A stretch of 64,000 bases of DNA from Marinobacter alexandrii (GTDB lineage: Bacteria; Pseudomonadota; Gammaproteobacteria; Pseudomonadales; Oleiphilaceae). The stretch lies in contig NZ_SWKM01000011.1 of the NCBI RefSeq assembly GCF_005871205.1, forward strand, positions 620,001-684,000, in the 5' to 3' direction. Within the stretch, counting starts at the first letter, position 1. Every line of letters starts with the position of its first letter. Positions 57,601 through 64,000 of the stretch are shown one piece after another. The position numbers and the translations under genes are program-made. The notes beneath the pieces are model-generated. The model searched no databases. It was not told the origin of the DNA and saw only the letters and a program-made list of their open reading frames with translations.

Positions 57601-58354
57601 CGATGATGTAACCGGAGTTGTACCAGTCGGCAGATTCGGGCACGTCGGTCTGCTCACCCCAGGTTTGTGGTGAGGCCGGTGGCAAGTCGCAGTACCAATC
57701 GTAGAAACTCATGCAGACGCCGCCGATCAGCGACAGGTAGCGGCTGCCAGCCGCATAGGAAACCATCGACATGGCCGGAATGGGTGAAAAACCGATGATC
57801 CGGTCTGGGCCATGCTGTTTGGCGGTGTAAACGTTGGAAGCGCCAATCAGCTCGTTCACTTCGTCCCAGCTTGAACGCACGAAACCACCCATGCCGCGGC
57901 GTGGCTTGTATTCCGCGGTTTTTTTGGGATCCTCCACGATGGACGCCCAGGCCTCGACCGGGTCATTGAACTGAAGACGGGCCGCGCGCCAGAGTTTCAT
58001 CAGGTGCTTGCGCATCAGCGGGTATTTCAGGCGGTTGGCGCTGTACATATACCAGGAATAACTGGCGCCACGGGGGCAGCCACGAGGCTCATGATTGGGC
58101 AGATCCGGGCGGGTGCGCGGGTAGTCGGTCTGTTGGGTTTCCCAGGTAACCAGGCCATTCTTGACGTAGATCTTCCAGCTGCAGGAGCCAGTGCAGTTAA
58201 CGCCGTGGGTGGAACGTACGACCTTGTCGTGCTGCCAGCGCTGGCGGTAGCTGTTTTCCCAGTCGCGGTTAACGTCGTGGGTTTCGCCGTGGCCGTTCGC
58301 AAAGGGTTCGCGCTTCTTCCGGAAATAATTCAGTTTGTCGATCAGGTGACTCAT
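54611..58354 (-). CDS. narG: Respiratory nitrate reductase alpha subunit (molybdenum catalytic)
   Basis: 1247 residues, family length. The N-terminal cluster FS0 is bound by His and three Cys (THGVNCTGSCSWKIYV, then EPRGCPRGASYS near 95). The molybdenum ligand Asp region follows near 220-230 (YNSGYIIAWGSNVPQTR). The bis-MGD domains are complete, with a C-terminal MPGMVMMYHAQERIVNIPGS. It reduces nitrate to nitrite on the cytoplasmic side. The N-terminus lacks a full Tat signal, as usual for NarG. Confidence 0.97.
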   Translation of the reverse strand: MSHLIDKLNYFRKKREPFANGHGETHDVNRDWENSYRQRWQHDKVVRSTHGVNCTGSCSWKIYVKNGLVTWETQQTDYPRTRPDLPNHEPRGCPRGASYSWYMYSANRLKYPLMRKHLMKLWRAARLQFNDPVEAWASIVEDPKKTAEYKPRRGMGGFVRSSWDEVNELIGASNVYTAKQHGPDRIIGFSPIPAMSMVSYAAGSRYLSLIGGVCMSFYDWYCDLPPASPQTWGEQTDVPESADWYNSGYIIAWGSNVPQTRTPDAHFFTEVRYKGTKTVAITPDYAEVSKLSDEWMNPKQGTDAALGMAMGHVILKEFHVDKPSEYFTDYVRRYTDMPYLVMLEQKDDGRFVPGRFLRASDLVDGLGEENNPEWKTIAIDEASGELTAPNGSIGYRWGEKGKWNLKQTAKSAEVNLQLSMVEKHDDIVDVAFPYFGGIEHDHFKSVEISDTLTHKLGSRKVQLADGSEGRVVTVYDLMIANYGISRGLGDDDGATSYDEVKPYTPAWQEKITGVPAEKVIRIAREFADNADKTKGRSMVIVGAGMNHWYHMDMNYRGLINMLILCGCIGQSGGGWAHYVGQEKLRPQTGWQPLAFGLDWQRPPRHMNSTSFFYAHSGQWRYEKLGVDEILSPLADKSKFGGSLIDYNVRAERMGWLPSAPQLNRNPLGIAAEAEKAGMDVADYVAQSMKDGSLAFASEDPEAPQNRPRNLFIWRSNLLGSSGKGHEYMLKYLLGTKSGLQGKDLGHEGGAKPEEVKWHDEAPEGKLDLLVTLDFRMSTTCLYSDIVLPTATWYEKNDLNTSDMHPFIHPLTAATDPAWEARSDWEIYKGIAKSFSKAAEGHLGVEKDVVTLPLLHDAPAELGQPFDVKDWKKGECDLIPGKTAPNFITVERDYPNTYARFTSLGPLLDKLGNGGKGISWNSEKEVNFLKELNYTHIEGANAGRPKIESAIDAAEVILTLAPETNGQVAVKAWAALSEMTGLDHTHLAKNKEEEKIRFRDVVAQPRKIISSPTWSGLEDEHVSYNAGYTNVHELIPWRTLTGRQQFYQDHQWMRAFGESLLVYRPPINTKAVGSMLNQRSNGNPEKALNWITPHQKWGIHSTYSDNLLMLTLSRGGPIVWLSEDDAKELSIEDNDWIELFNANGAIAARAVVSQRVMPGMVMMYHAQERIVNIPGSEITGTRGGIHNSVTRVCPKPTHMIGGYAQYSYGFNYYGTVGSNRDEFVVVRKMHNVDWLDGEGNDTVQEAVK

Positions 58355-58471
58355 GGTCTCTCTCCATCTGCCCGTTTACCGGCTCGCTGTTCTGACGCGG
58401 CTCCGATTTGAGACCATTGTGTGTGAGAAAAACCTCGAAATCTGCGTGGTTACTACCACATAACCCGGCTC

Positions 58472-58487
58472 TACCTCACTGGTGGTA
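58472..58487. promoter_or_regulatory. Candidate NarL site upstream of narG
   Basis: TACCTCA and GGTGGTA are arranged as inverted heptamers two bases apart, the 7-2-7 layout NarL binds, at the narK/narG junction. Each heptamer departs from the TACYYMT consensus by one or two bases. No good Anr box was found in 58355-58475. Confidence 0.35.
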
Positions 58488-59762
58488 GGTGGGGCTTACG
58501 CCTTGGTGGAGAAGTGTTGTGCGCTCGTGTTGGCGCCGCGCTTTGACGAATAGCCACAAACAGGCTGCAAGCAGCACGAAGAGGATCATGAATGCGGCGC
58601 TGGGGATCTGTAGTCCGTCGTTCACAGCACTAAAAAGCACGGGTAGCAGAAAGGCGATCGTGCAGGCACTGACCAGCAATAAACCGGCAAAAAACGCAGC
58701 CGCTTGAGGGTTGTCCAGAATAACCAGGCGTTGCAGGCTTCCCATGGCGCATCCGAGGGTAAGGCCCAGGGTTACTACGAAAAAAACGACCAGGAGCAAG
58801 GGCAGGGCAAATTCCAGTTGGAGCGTGGCATCTATGCCACGGATAAAGAGGGTCATGGGTGGGTAAGACAGAACAAACAGTGGCAGTAAACCAATGGCCA
58901 ATGCCCGGCTCGTTACCCGGGTACTGCCGAAGCGATCGGATAGGACGCCGCCGAGAATTTGTGCCAGCGCGCCGGGAATAACAAACCATTGGGCCAGCTG
59001 AGCACCTCCTTGAACCGTCAGGTGGAACTGGGAGATCAAGTAATCTGGCAGCCAGAGTGCAAGGGCGAAGAAACTGCCTGCAACCACGCCAAAGAATGCG
59101 CAAAGTTGCCAGCGATGGTTCAGCCACGCTTGGCGAATGAGGGTGCCCGCACGGGTCGATTTTTTCGATTCCGGTTCAGTATCTTGTGCGGATGTCAGCA
59201 TAAGCATCAGGAAAAGAACCAGAAGCAGCACCACGAGGTAAGCCAGAGCCACGCCTTTCCAGGCATAAGCTTCATGAATAAGGGGGATCAGGTAGTAGTT
59301 GAGCCCGGTTCCGGTAACACCGCTTCCGAGAACGCCCAGTACGAGGCCGAGCCTTTCGGGTCGGCAATGGCTGGTTACAAATTGAAGCCCGGCGCAGTAG
59401 AATCCTCCGGCAAGGCCGAACCCTCCGGCGGCAAGAAGGTATTCTGGGTAACTCGTCGCCACCGACAGGACGCTCATGAACACCGCTAAACCGGCCAGAC
59501 AGGCAAGCATGACGGTTCGAGCGCCAATACGTTGTGCCGCCAGGCCGGCCGGAATCGCAAGCAGCGCACTCACGGCCATGGGCATCGCCAGCAAGAGACC
59601 GAATTCCAGGCTGCTCAGCGATAACTCTGCGCGCACGTGCGCGCCGGCAACGGCAAACAACGTCCAGCAGCCGGATGCAATGACAAAACCGACCAATACC
59701 AGCGGGAGAACAATTACCAGAGAGGTTAGCTGGTCTTCTCCTTGTGCTGAGTCACTCACCAT
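58476..59762 (-). CDS. narK: NarK-like MFS transporter for nitrate/nitrite
   Basis: 428 residues, 12 predicted membrane spans, Ala/Leu-rich MFS. Loop motifs are present in degenerate form (AQRIGARTVML after TM2, GGVLSDRFGSTRV after TM8). The nitrate signature of the NNP family would be GGFYCAGLQFVTSHCRPERLG...LGSGVTGTGL, recognisable but divergent. Position directly before narG and divergent from narXL argues for nitrate import or nitrite export. It lies closer to NarK1-type proton-linked carriers, though specificity is inferred from context. Confidence 0.75.
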   Translation of the reverse strand: MVSDSAQGEDQLTSLVIVLPLVLVGFVIASGCWTLFAVAGAHVRAELSLSSLEFGLLLAMPMAVSALLAIPAGLAAQRIGARTVMLACLAGLAVFMSVLSVATSYPEYLLAAGGFGLAGGFYCAGLQFVTSHCRPERLGLVLGVLGSGVTGTGLNYYLIPLIHEAYAWKGVALAYLVVLLLVLFLMLMLTSAQDTEPESKKSTRAGTLIRQAWLNHRWQLCAFFGVVAGSFFALALWLPDYLISQFHLTVQGGAQLAQWFVIPGALAQILGGVLSDRFGSTRVTSRALAIGLLPLFVLSYPPMTLFIRGIDATLQLEFALPLLLVVFFVVTLGLTLGCAMGSLQRLVILDNPQAAAFFAGLLLVSACTIAFLLPVLFSAVNDGLQIPSAAFMILFVLLAACLWLFVKARRQHERTTLLHQGVSPTYHQ

Positions 59763-59838
59763 GGTGATTCTTCCCTTGGAACCTGCGCTCCAGTGTCATC
59801 TTTTGCCGTGGAAATGGTCAAAGACTATGATGGGAGAC

Positions 59839-59852
59839 TACCTTTGGTGGTA
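59839..59852. promoter_or_regulatory. Candidate regulator site in the narK-narX promoter
   Basis: TACCTTTGGTGGTA shares TACC...GGTGGTA with the site upstream of narG but has two bases fewer between the half-sites. It may be a NarL half-site pair. The rest of the 59763-59927 gap must hold both divergent promoters; I find no convincing Anr/Dnr box there. Confidence 0.3.
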
Positions 59853-59927
59853 AGTGCTTAACCTACTGGGGATAGCTTGACCTCAAAGGCGATGGACGAA
59901 AGTCCGCAACTGATAAGATTCCTATTG

Positions 59928-61787
59928 ATGAAATCCAGAACCTCGCTCGTAAATCGGCTAACCGTTGTAGTTGGCGCTATCGTGCTAACCGCGCTGGTGA
60001 GTATGGCGGCCACGTTTTCAGTGTCGAAAAGCATTGAGGGGAATGCCACCGCGATTAATCAGTCTGGGGCCCTTCGAATGGGCGCCTTTCAGTTGTTATC
60101 ACAAGCGGCGAGTGCGTCAGACAGCGAGCGTGATGCTGTTGCGCTTGATGAACTGGTTGCCTCTTACACCGAACGCCTGGCCAGCGACGGTATCACTCAG
60201 GCGATTCCCGACACTCAGGACCACCCATTGTCGGATCAGCACCAGGCCATCCTGAGCCTATGGAATGGTAGCGTAAGGCCCTCCATGGAGAACCATGAAC
60301 CGGGGGAGCCGCTGAGCAGTGACCTGATCCTCGCTATCAACGACTATGTCCGGGAAGTGGACCGGTTTGTTGCCATGCTGGAGGAAAGGACTGAAGCGCG
60401 GATTGATCTCTTGCACCTGATCCAGTTGTTCAGTCTTGCCTTTACGATAGTGATCGTCGTTGCTTTGTTTTTCGACCTGCAGAGGCGGGTACTGCGTCCG
60501 CTTCGAAAGCTGGTTGAGATCGCCGGAGCCATCCAGCAACAGGATTTTTCGCGTCGAGCTAACTTGAAGGGAGGCGATGAACTCGCTCAACTTGGCGACG
60601 CGTTTGATAGCATGGCCCGTGAGCTGGCGCACTCCTACGGTGACCTGGAAGAACGTGTCCTAAGCAAGACGGAAGAGCTGGAAAAAAGCCATGCGGCGTT
60701 GCAGCTTCTTCATCTTTCCAGCAGGAGCCTATTCACCAATCATGACCTTTGCGACGGCGCGGTGCCTATGCTCCAGCAACTGGAACAACTGCTTGGCATT
60801 GGCCCGATCCAGATTTTCCTGCACGACAAAACGTCTCCTGAACCCGTGAGAGCAGTGACCACGGCGACCCGGGAACGTCCGTTCTACTGCCGGGATCATC
60901 ATTGCAACGCGTGCCTGGTGCAGCCGGAGCAGTACGACGAGCTTCCGACTGAAGGTAACGATGGCCGACGCTTGCTACTGCCAATACGCACCCCGGGCCA
61001 GCTGCTAGGCACGCTTGAGGTCTGGTACCCCGCTGAAAAAGCGCTATCCGAAACCTCGCGTCGCCTGCTGGAGACGCTGAGCGATCAGTTGGCAACGGCG
61101 ATTTTTCTTGAACAGCAGAATAATGAAGAGCAGCAATTGACTCTGGCTGAGGAGCGAATGGTCATCGCACGTGAGCTGCACGATTCGTTGGCTCAGTCGC
61201 TTTCCTACCTGAAAATGCAGGTGGCTCGATTGCGCAGGCTCAACATTGATGGGGAGAAACAGGTGACTCATGGCGCGATTCTGGACGAGCTCAGTACTGG
61301 GCTGAATAGCGCCTACAGGCAACTCCGTGAACTCCTGACAACCTTCCGTCTGAAGTTGGATACCCCGGATCTCTTCACAGCGCTCGGGCACACGGTCAGA
61401 GAGTTTTCAGAACGGTTGGGTAAGCCGGTGTCGCTGACTTACAACCTGCCTCCCAATATGCTGTCGCCGAATGAGGAAATCCATACGCTCCAGATTGTCC
61501 GCGAAGGATTGGCCAACGCGGTCAAACATGCTGATGCGAGTGAGGTTGCTGTGGATGTTGTCTTTGAATCACCGAGAGTGAGAGCTCTTGTGCGGGATAA
61601 TGGCAAAGGCTTGCCAGAAAAGGGCCAGCCTGTCAGCCATTATGGCCTCATTATCATGCAGGACCGTGCGAGAACGTTGGGTGGACAGATCAAGGTACGG
61701 AATCGTGAGGAGGGCGGTGTTGAGGTGTCGTTGTCTTTCGTGCCCAAAAGCCGCAATCTTATCTCCACAGAAACCACAGGCGTTTGA
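59928..61787 (+). CDS. narX: Nitrate/nitrite sensor histidine kinase
   Basis: 619 residues: TM1 (about 12-30), a periplasmic sensor with the P-box SGALRMGAFQLLSQA, TM2 (about 135-155), a HAMP domain (RRVLRPLRKLVEIAGAIQQQDFSRRA), a Cys-containing central module (YCRDHHCNACLVQPEQYD), then the HPK7 kinase with phospho-His in ARELHDSLAQSLSYLK. The HATPase part has EGLANAVKHADAS, RDNGKGLP and HYGLIIMQDRA. Starts at 59892 or the TTG 59877 are also possible; none has a strong ribosome site. It phosphorylates NarL when nitrate is present. Divergent from narK. Confidence 0.92.
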   Translation: MKSRTSLVNRLTVVVGAIVLTALVSMAATFSVSKSIEGNATAINQSGALRMGAFQLLSQAASASDSERDAVALDELVASYTERLASDGITQAIPDTQDHPLSDQHQAILSLWNGSVRPSMENHEPGEPLSSDLILAINDYVREVDRFVAMLEERTEARIDLLHLIQLFSLAFTIVIVVALFFDLQRRVLRPLRKLVEIAGAIQQQDFSRRANLKGGDELAQLGDAFDSMARELAHSYGDLEERVLSKTEELEKSHAALQLLHLSSRSLFTNHDLCDGAVPMLQQLEQLLGIGPIQIFLHDKTSPEPVRAVTTATRERPFYCRDHHCNACLVQPEQYDELPTEGNDGRRLLLPIRTPGQLLGTLEVWYPAEKALSETSRRLLETLSDQLATAIFLEQQNNEEQQLTLAEERMVIARELHDSLAQSLSYLKMQVARLRRLNIDGEKQVTHGAILDELSTGLNSAYRQLRELLTTFRLKLDTPDLFTALGHTVREFSERLGKPVSLTYNLPPNMLSPNEEIHTLQIVREGLANAVKHADASEVAVDVVFESPRVRALVRDNGKGLPEKGQPVSHYGLIIMQDRARTLGGQIKVRNREEGGVEVSLSFVPKSRNLISTETTGV

Positions 61788-61853
61788 GCCGGACATCACT
61801 AACGGGCCGCCATCGAGCGCGCCGAAACGCAGAATAAGGAAGGCAGAGTCATC

Positions 61854-62513
61854 ATGTCTGAAACACCCGCAAGCATTCTGCTGATTGATGATCACCCACT
61901 ATTGCGTCAGGGCATCAAGCAGTTAATCGAAATGGAAGATGATATGGAGGTGGCGGGCGAAGCCAGCAACGCGGCCGATGGCATTCGTCTGGCGCAGGAC
62001 ATTGAACCTGATCTGATCCTGATGGACCTCAACATGCCGGAGATGAACGGTATTGAGGCGCTCGAATCGCTTCGACAACAGAACATTAGCTCACGGATCA
62101 TCATGTTCACCGTGTCGGATTACGAAGACGACGTTGTTGCTGCCTTGCGGGCAGGTGCTGACGGCTACCTTCTCAAGGACATGGAGCCGGAGGATATGAT
62201 TCGCCAGTTGCGTCAGGCCGCGGTCGGCAAGATGGTGATCAGTGAGCGGTTAACCACACTGTTGGCGGAGGCGCTACGCTCCAATAAGTCCCAGCAGGCG
62301 TCGCGCCCGGATTTTGACAGCCTGACACCCCGCGAAAAGGACATTCTGCGTCTCATCGCCGAGGGCCTCTCAAACAAGATGATCGGTCGTAAGCTGGATA
62401 TCAGCGATGGCACGGTGAAAGTCCACGTTAAGCATCTGCTGAAAAAACTGAACCTGCGGTCCCGTGTGGAAGTGGCCGTGTGGGCGGTAGAGGAAGGGCT
62501 GCACAAGGGCTGA
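61854..62513 (+). CDS. narL: Nitrate/nitrite response regulator
   Basis: 219 residues. A receiver domain with acidic pair Asp12/Asp13, phospho-acceptor Asp58 ([13 protein letters not shown]) and Lys in GYLLKDMEP is joined to a LuxR-type helix-turn-helix ([43 protein letters not shown]). It is transcribed with narX and is the expected activator of the nar operon. Its stop codon lies within the Anr-type box of the ubiT promoter. Confidence 0.94.
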   Translation: MSETPASILLIDDHPLLRQGIKQLIEMEDDMEVAGEASNAADGIRLAQDIEPDLILMDLNMPEMNGIEALESLRQQNISSRIIMFTVSDYEDDVVAALRAGADGYLLKDMEPEDMIRQLRQAAVGKMVISERLTTLLAEALRSNKSQQASRPDFDSLTPREKDILRLIAEGLSNKMIGRKLDISDGTVKVHVKHLLKKLNLRSRVEVAVWAVEEGLHKG

Positions 62514-62551
62514 GTTATATCAAATGACTGCAACGTGATTTCGGTTACTCT
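62510..62551 (+). promoter_or_regulatory. Anr/Dnr/Fnr-type class II promoter of ubiT
   Basis: CTGAGttatATCAA (62510-62523) matches the TTGATnnnnATCAA box at 8 of 10 positions. A -10 element TACTCT (62546-62551) has its centre exactly 32 bases downstream, which puts the box at -41.5 from a start near 62558, the class II activator position. The 24-base leader then carries GGAG seven bases before the ubiT ATG. The box overlaps the narL stop. Confidence 0.65.
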
Positions 62552-62581
62552 GGGCAGGTTTCTGACCGCCCGGAGTATGCT

Positions 62582-63076
62582 ATGGCCCTTTCTCTTCCCT
62601 CTATTGCGTTGCTGACTCACCCGCTTGTCGACCAGTCCCTTGCGGTTATCAGGGAATACCTGCCTTCGCCTTTGCCAATGCTTGAGGCCATAGATCGACG
62701 CACTCCTATTTCTTTCAAACAACTGTCCGTTGAAGCGCCCCTCAATCGACTGTTTGCAACGGCCATCGAGGAGGGCGAGTTCGATGATTTTGAGGGGCGC
62801 CGCATCCGCCTGGAAGTCACGGGGGGGCAGCCTGGCATTACCATTGGTTTCTGGGCTGGTCGTCTACGCATCCTGGATGGCAAAGGAGAAGCAACAATTC
62901 GGGGCTCGCTGGGTGCATTCAAAACGCTGGCAGAGCGCCGCCAGGACCCGGACCAGCTTTTTTTTCAACGCCGCCTGGTGATCGAGGGCGACACAGAGCT
63001 AGGGCTGGGCCTGAAGAACCTGCTTGATAGCCTGGAATGGGATTTCACCCTCCATCGGTTGTTGCTCAGCCAGTAG
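62582..63076 (+). CDS. ubiT: O2-independent ubiquinone biosynthesis protein UbiT
   Basis: 164 residues, SCP2 lipid-binding fold of the UbiT (YhbT) type. Signatures are PLNRLFATAIEEGEFDDFEGRRIRLEVT, ATIRGSLGAFKTLAERRQDPDQLFFQRRLVIEGDTELGLGLKNLLDSL. UbiT presents the lipid intermediate to the UbiU-UbiV hydroxylase when oxygen is absent. The promoter fits anaerobic induction. It converges on ubiV, 55 bases away. Confidence 0.92.
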   Translation: MALSLPSIALLTHPLVDQSLAVIREYLPSPLPMLEAIDRRTPISFKQLSVEAPLNRLFATAIEEGEFDDFEGRRIRLEVTGGQPGITIGFWAGRLRILDGKGEATIRGSLGAFKTLAERRQDPDQLFFQRRLVIEGDTELGLGLKNLLDSLEWDFTLHRLLLSQ

Positions 63077-63131
63077 GATGAACCAGGATCTCAACCATGG
63101 AACGATGATTCCGAAAATGGTTAGGTTGTCT

Positions 63132-64000
63132 TCATAGGCCGACCAGATCCATTCCCGGTTTTCCGTACCAGTATCCGTTGCAGGGCGGAGCCTCAACCAG
63201 TTGCAGTGGATCGGTTGATGGCACTTCACCGCAACGCACCTGATCAAAGCGCTTGACCACCTCATCCATACCCTGGAGTTCTGGGCTAAGTCGGATCGTG
63301 GACACGCCCATTCGCTGCATTTCAGGCAGCTCTCTCATCAAGTCATAGCGCGAACCTGACAAGGTGGATATGCCGTTGATCCGGAACAGCTCCTGGGATT
63401 CGCGCGAGCGCAGCGCCATCCCATCAGGATGCTCGAGACAGCGGAACTCGCAATTGTCCTTTGGAAGGTTGTAGTGACGCGCGGTGAAACAGCGGGATGA
63501 CCAGGCCAGCGGCAAGAACCCCCAGGCAAAGACCTCTGCTGGCGCATCAATGGATTCCTCTCTCAGGCCTTCCAGGAGCTGACCCAGAGCTTCCTTGCCC
63601 AGCTCCACGGGCAGGTTCCAGGCTTTCAGGCCCTGTCTGGCAAGCACTTTGAGTGTGGCCACGTTATACACGTTCATCGACGGGCCGGTAATAAAGGGGA
63701 TGGCGTTCTGAATCGCCACCTGCAATGCGCTCTGGTCATTGGCTTCCACTGCAAACTCGTGCTGATCACAGATTCGGCGAAGGCGACGCAAATCGGCCTC
63801 GGACTCAATCAGAGTCTGGGTGGAGAGCACCACATCCTTACCGCAGGCTTTAAGATCACGGGCCAGATCAAACCAATCGCCAGGCTTCAGTTCACGCCGT
63901 CGGGAACACACGGCTTCGCCAAGATAAATGGTATCCACCGGCCACTCAGCGGCGCGGGCATAGAAATCGAAAACGGTCTGCTTGGACCAGAACCAGAGGA
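63132..64000 (-). CDS. ubiV: O2-independent ubiquinone hydroxylase subunit UbiV, start beyond window
   Basis: Peptidase-U32-like protein; about 289 C-terminal residues are visible and the frame runs off the end. The sequence at the edge (WSKQTVFDFYARAAEWPVDTIYLG) shows that the true start lies outside, so the GTG at 63938 is internal. Four Cys match the [4Fe-4S] ligands of UbiV: Cys in GEAVCSRR, then SRCFTAR, NCEF and RCLEH with the 13- and 4-residue spacings. With UbiU, probably the next gene beyond the window, it hydroxylates the quinone ring using prephenate as oxygen donor. Confidence 0.9.
   Translation of the reverse strand, partial: LWFWSKQTVFDFYARAAEWPVDTIYLGEAVCSRRRELKPGDWFDLARDLKACGKDVVLSTQTLIESEADLRRLRRICDQHEFAVEANDQSALQVAIQNAIPFITGPSMNVYNVATLKVLARQGLKAWNLPVELGKEALGQLLEGLREESIDAPAEVFAWGFLPLAWSSRCFTARHYNLPKDNCEFRCLEHPDGMALRSRESQELFRINGISTLSGSRYDLMRELPEMQRMGVSTIRLSPELQGMDEVVKRFDQVRCGEVPSTDPLQLVEAPPCNGYWYGKPGMDLVGL

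Noticed and set aside
59808..59821. Anr/Dnr box upstream of narK (GTGGAAATGGTCAA)
   Set aside because: Only about 6 of 10 consensus positions match and there is no -10 element at the right distance.

Overview
The window looks like a stretch of chromosome from a marine, facultatively denitrifying gammaproteobacterium, most likely Marinobacter or a close relative. This is inferred from the gene content and order: split AruF/AruG arginine succinyltransferase, a second Lon, KamA, a glycolate operon fed by a TRAP transporter, and a nar-moa-moe-dnr block followed by ubiT/ubiV. The DNA is GC-rich with uniform coding style. I see no rRNA, tRNA, CRISPR array, transposase or phage gene.

Layout. 1-8.7 kb: a truncated membrane protein, an EctR-like MarR regulator, Lon, the co-chaperone CnoX, a large lipoprotein and a stand-alone KamA-type radical SAM enzyme. 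8.7-14.7 kb: pyruvate dehydrogenase aceEF, a 36-codon reading frame not explained by its neighbours, and a DcaP-like porin. 14.9-16.3 kb: a DnaQ/GIY-YIG nuclease whose first motif is split from the rest by one extra G in a 7-G run. 16.4-32.0 kb: arginine catabolism. astC-aruF-aruG-astD-astB lie on the plus strand and astE on the minus strand, behind an arginine/ornithine ABC transporter. A TetR/RND efflux module with a tandem operator is lodged between the two parts.

32.1-41 kb: a GntR regulator with two near-identical palindromic operators, a Tat-exported TRAP system and glcG-glcD-glcE-glcF, which together form a glycolate (or lactate-type hydroxyacid) uptake and oxidation operon. 41-45.7 kb: miscellaneous genes: a DUF4124 protein, a crotonase, a membrane-anchored beta-helix protein, an orphan ParA and two small hypotheticals.

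45.9-64 kb: anaerobic nitrate respiration. narK-narG-narH-narJ-narI-ppiC, moaB-moeA, dnr and two small genes (one a DGC-domain protein) run on the minus strand. moaD-moaA and the divergent narX-narL sensor pair run on the plus strand. Next come ubiT, with a well-placed FNR/ANR-type promoter, and a truncated ubiV. The block therefore encodes nitrate import, the quinol-nitrate reductase, steps of its molybdenum cofactor synthesis, its regulators, and O2-independent synthesis of the quinone that feeds it.
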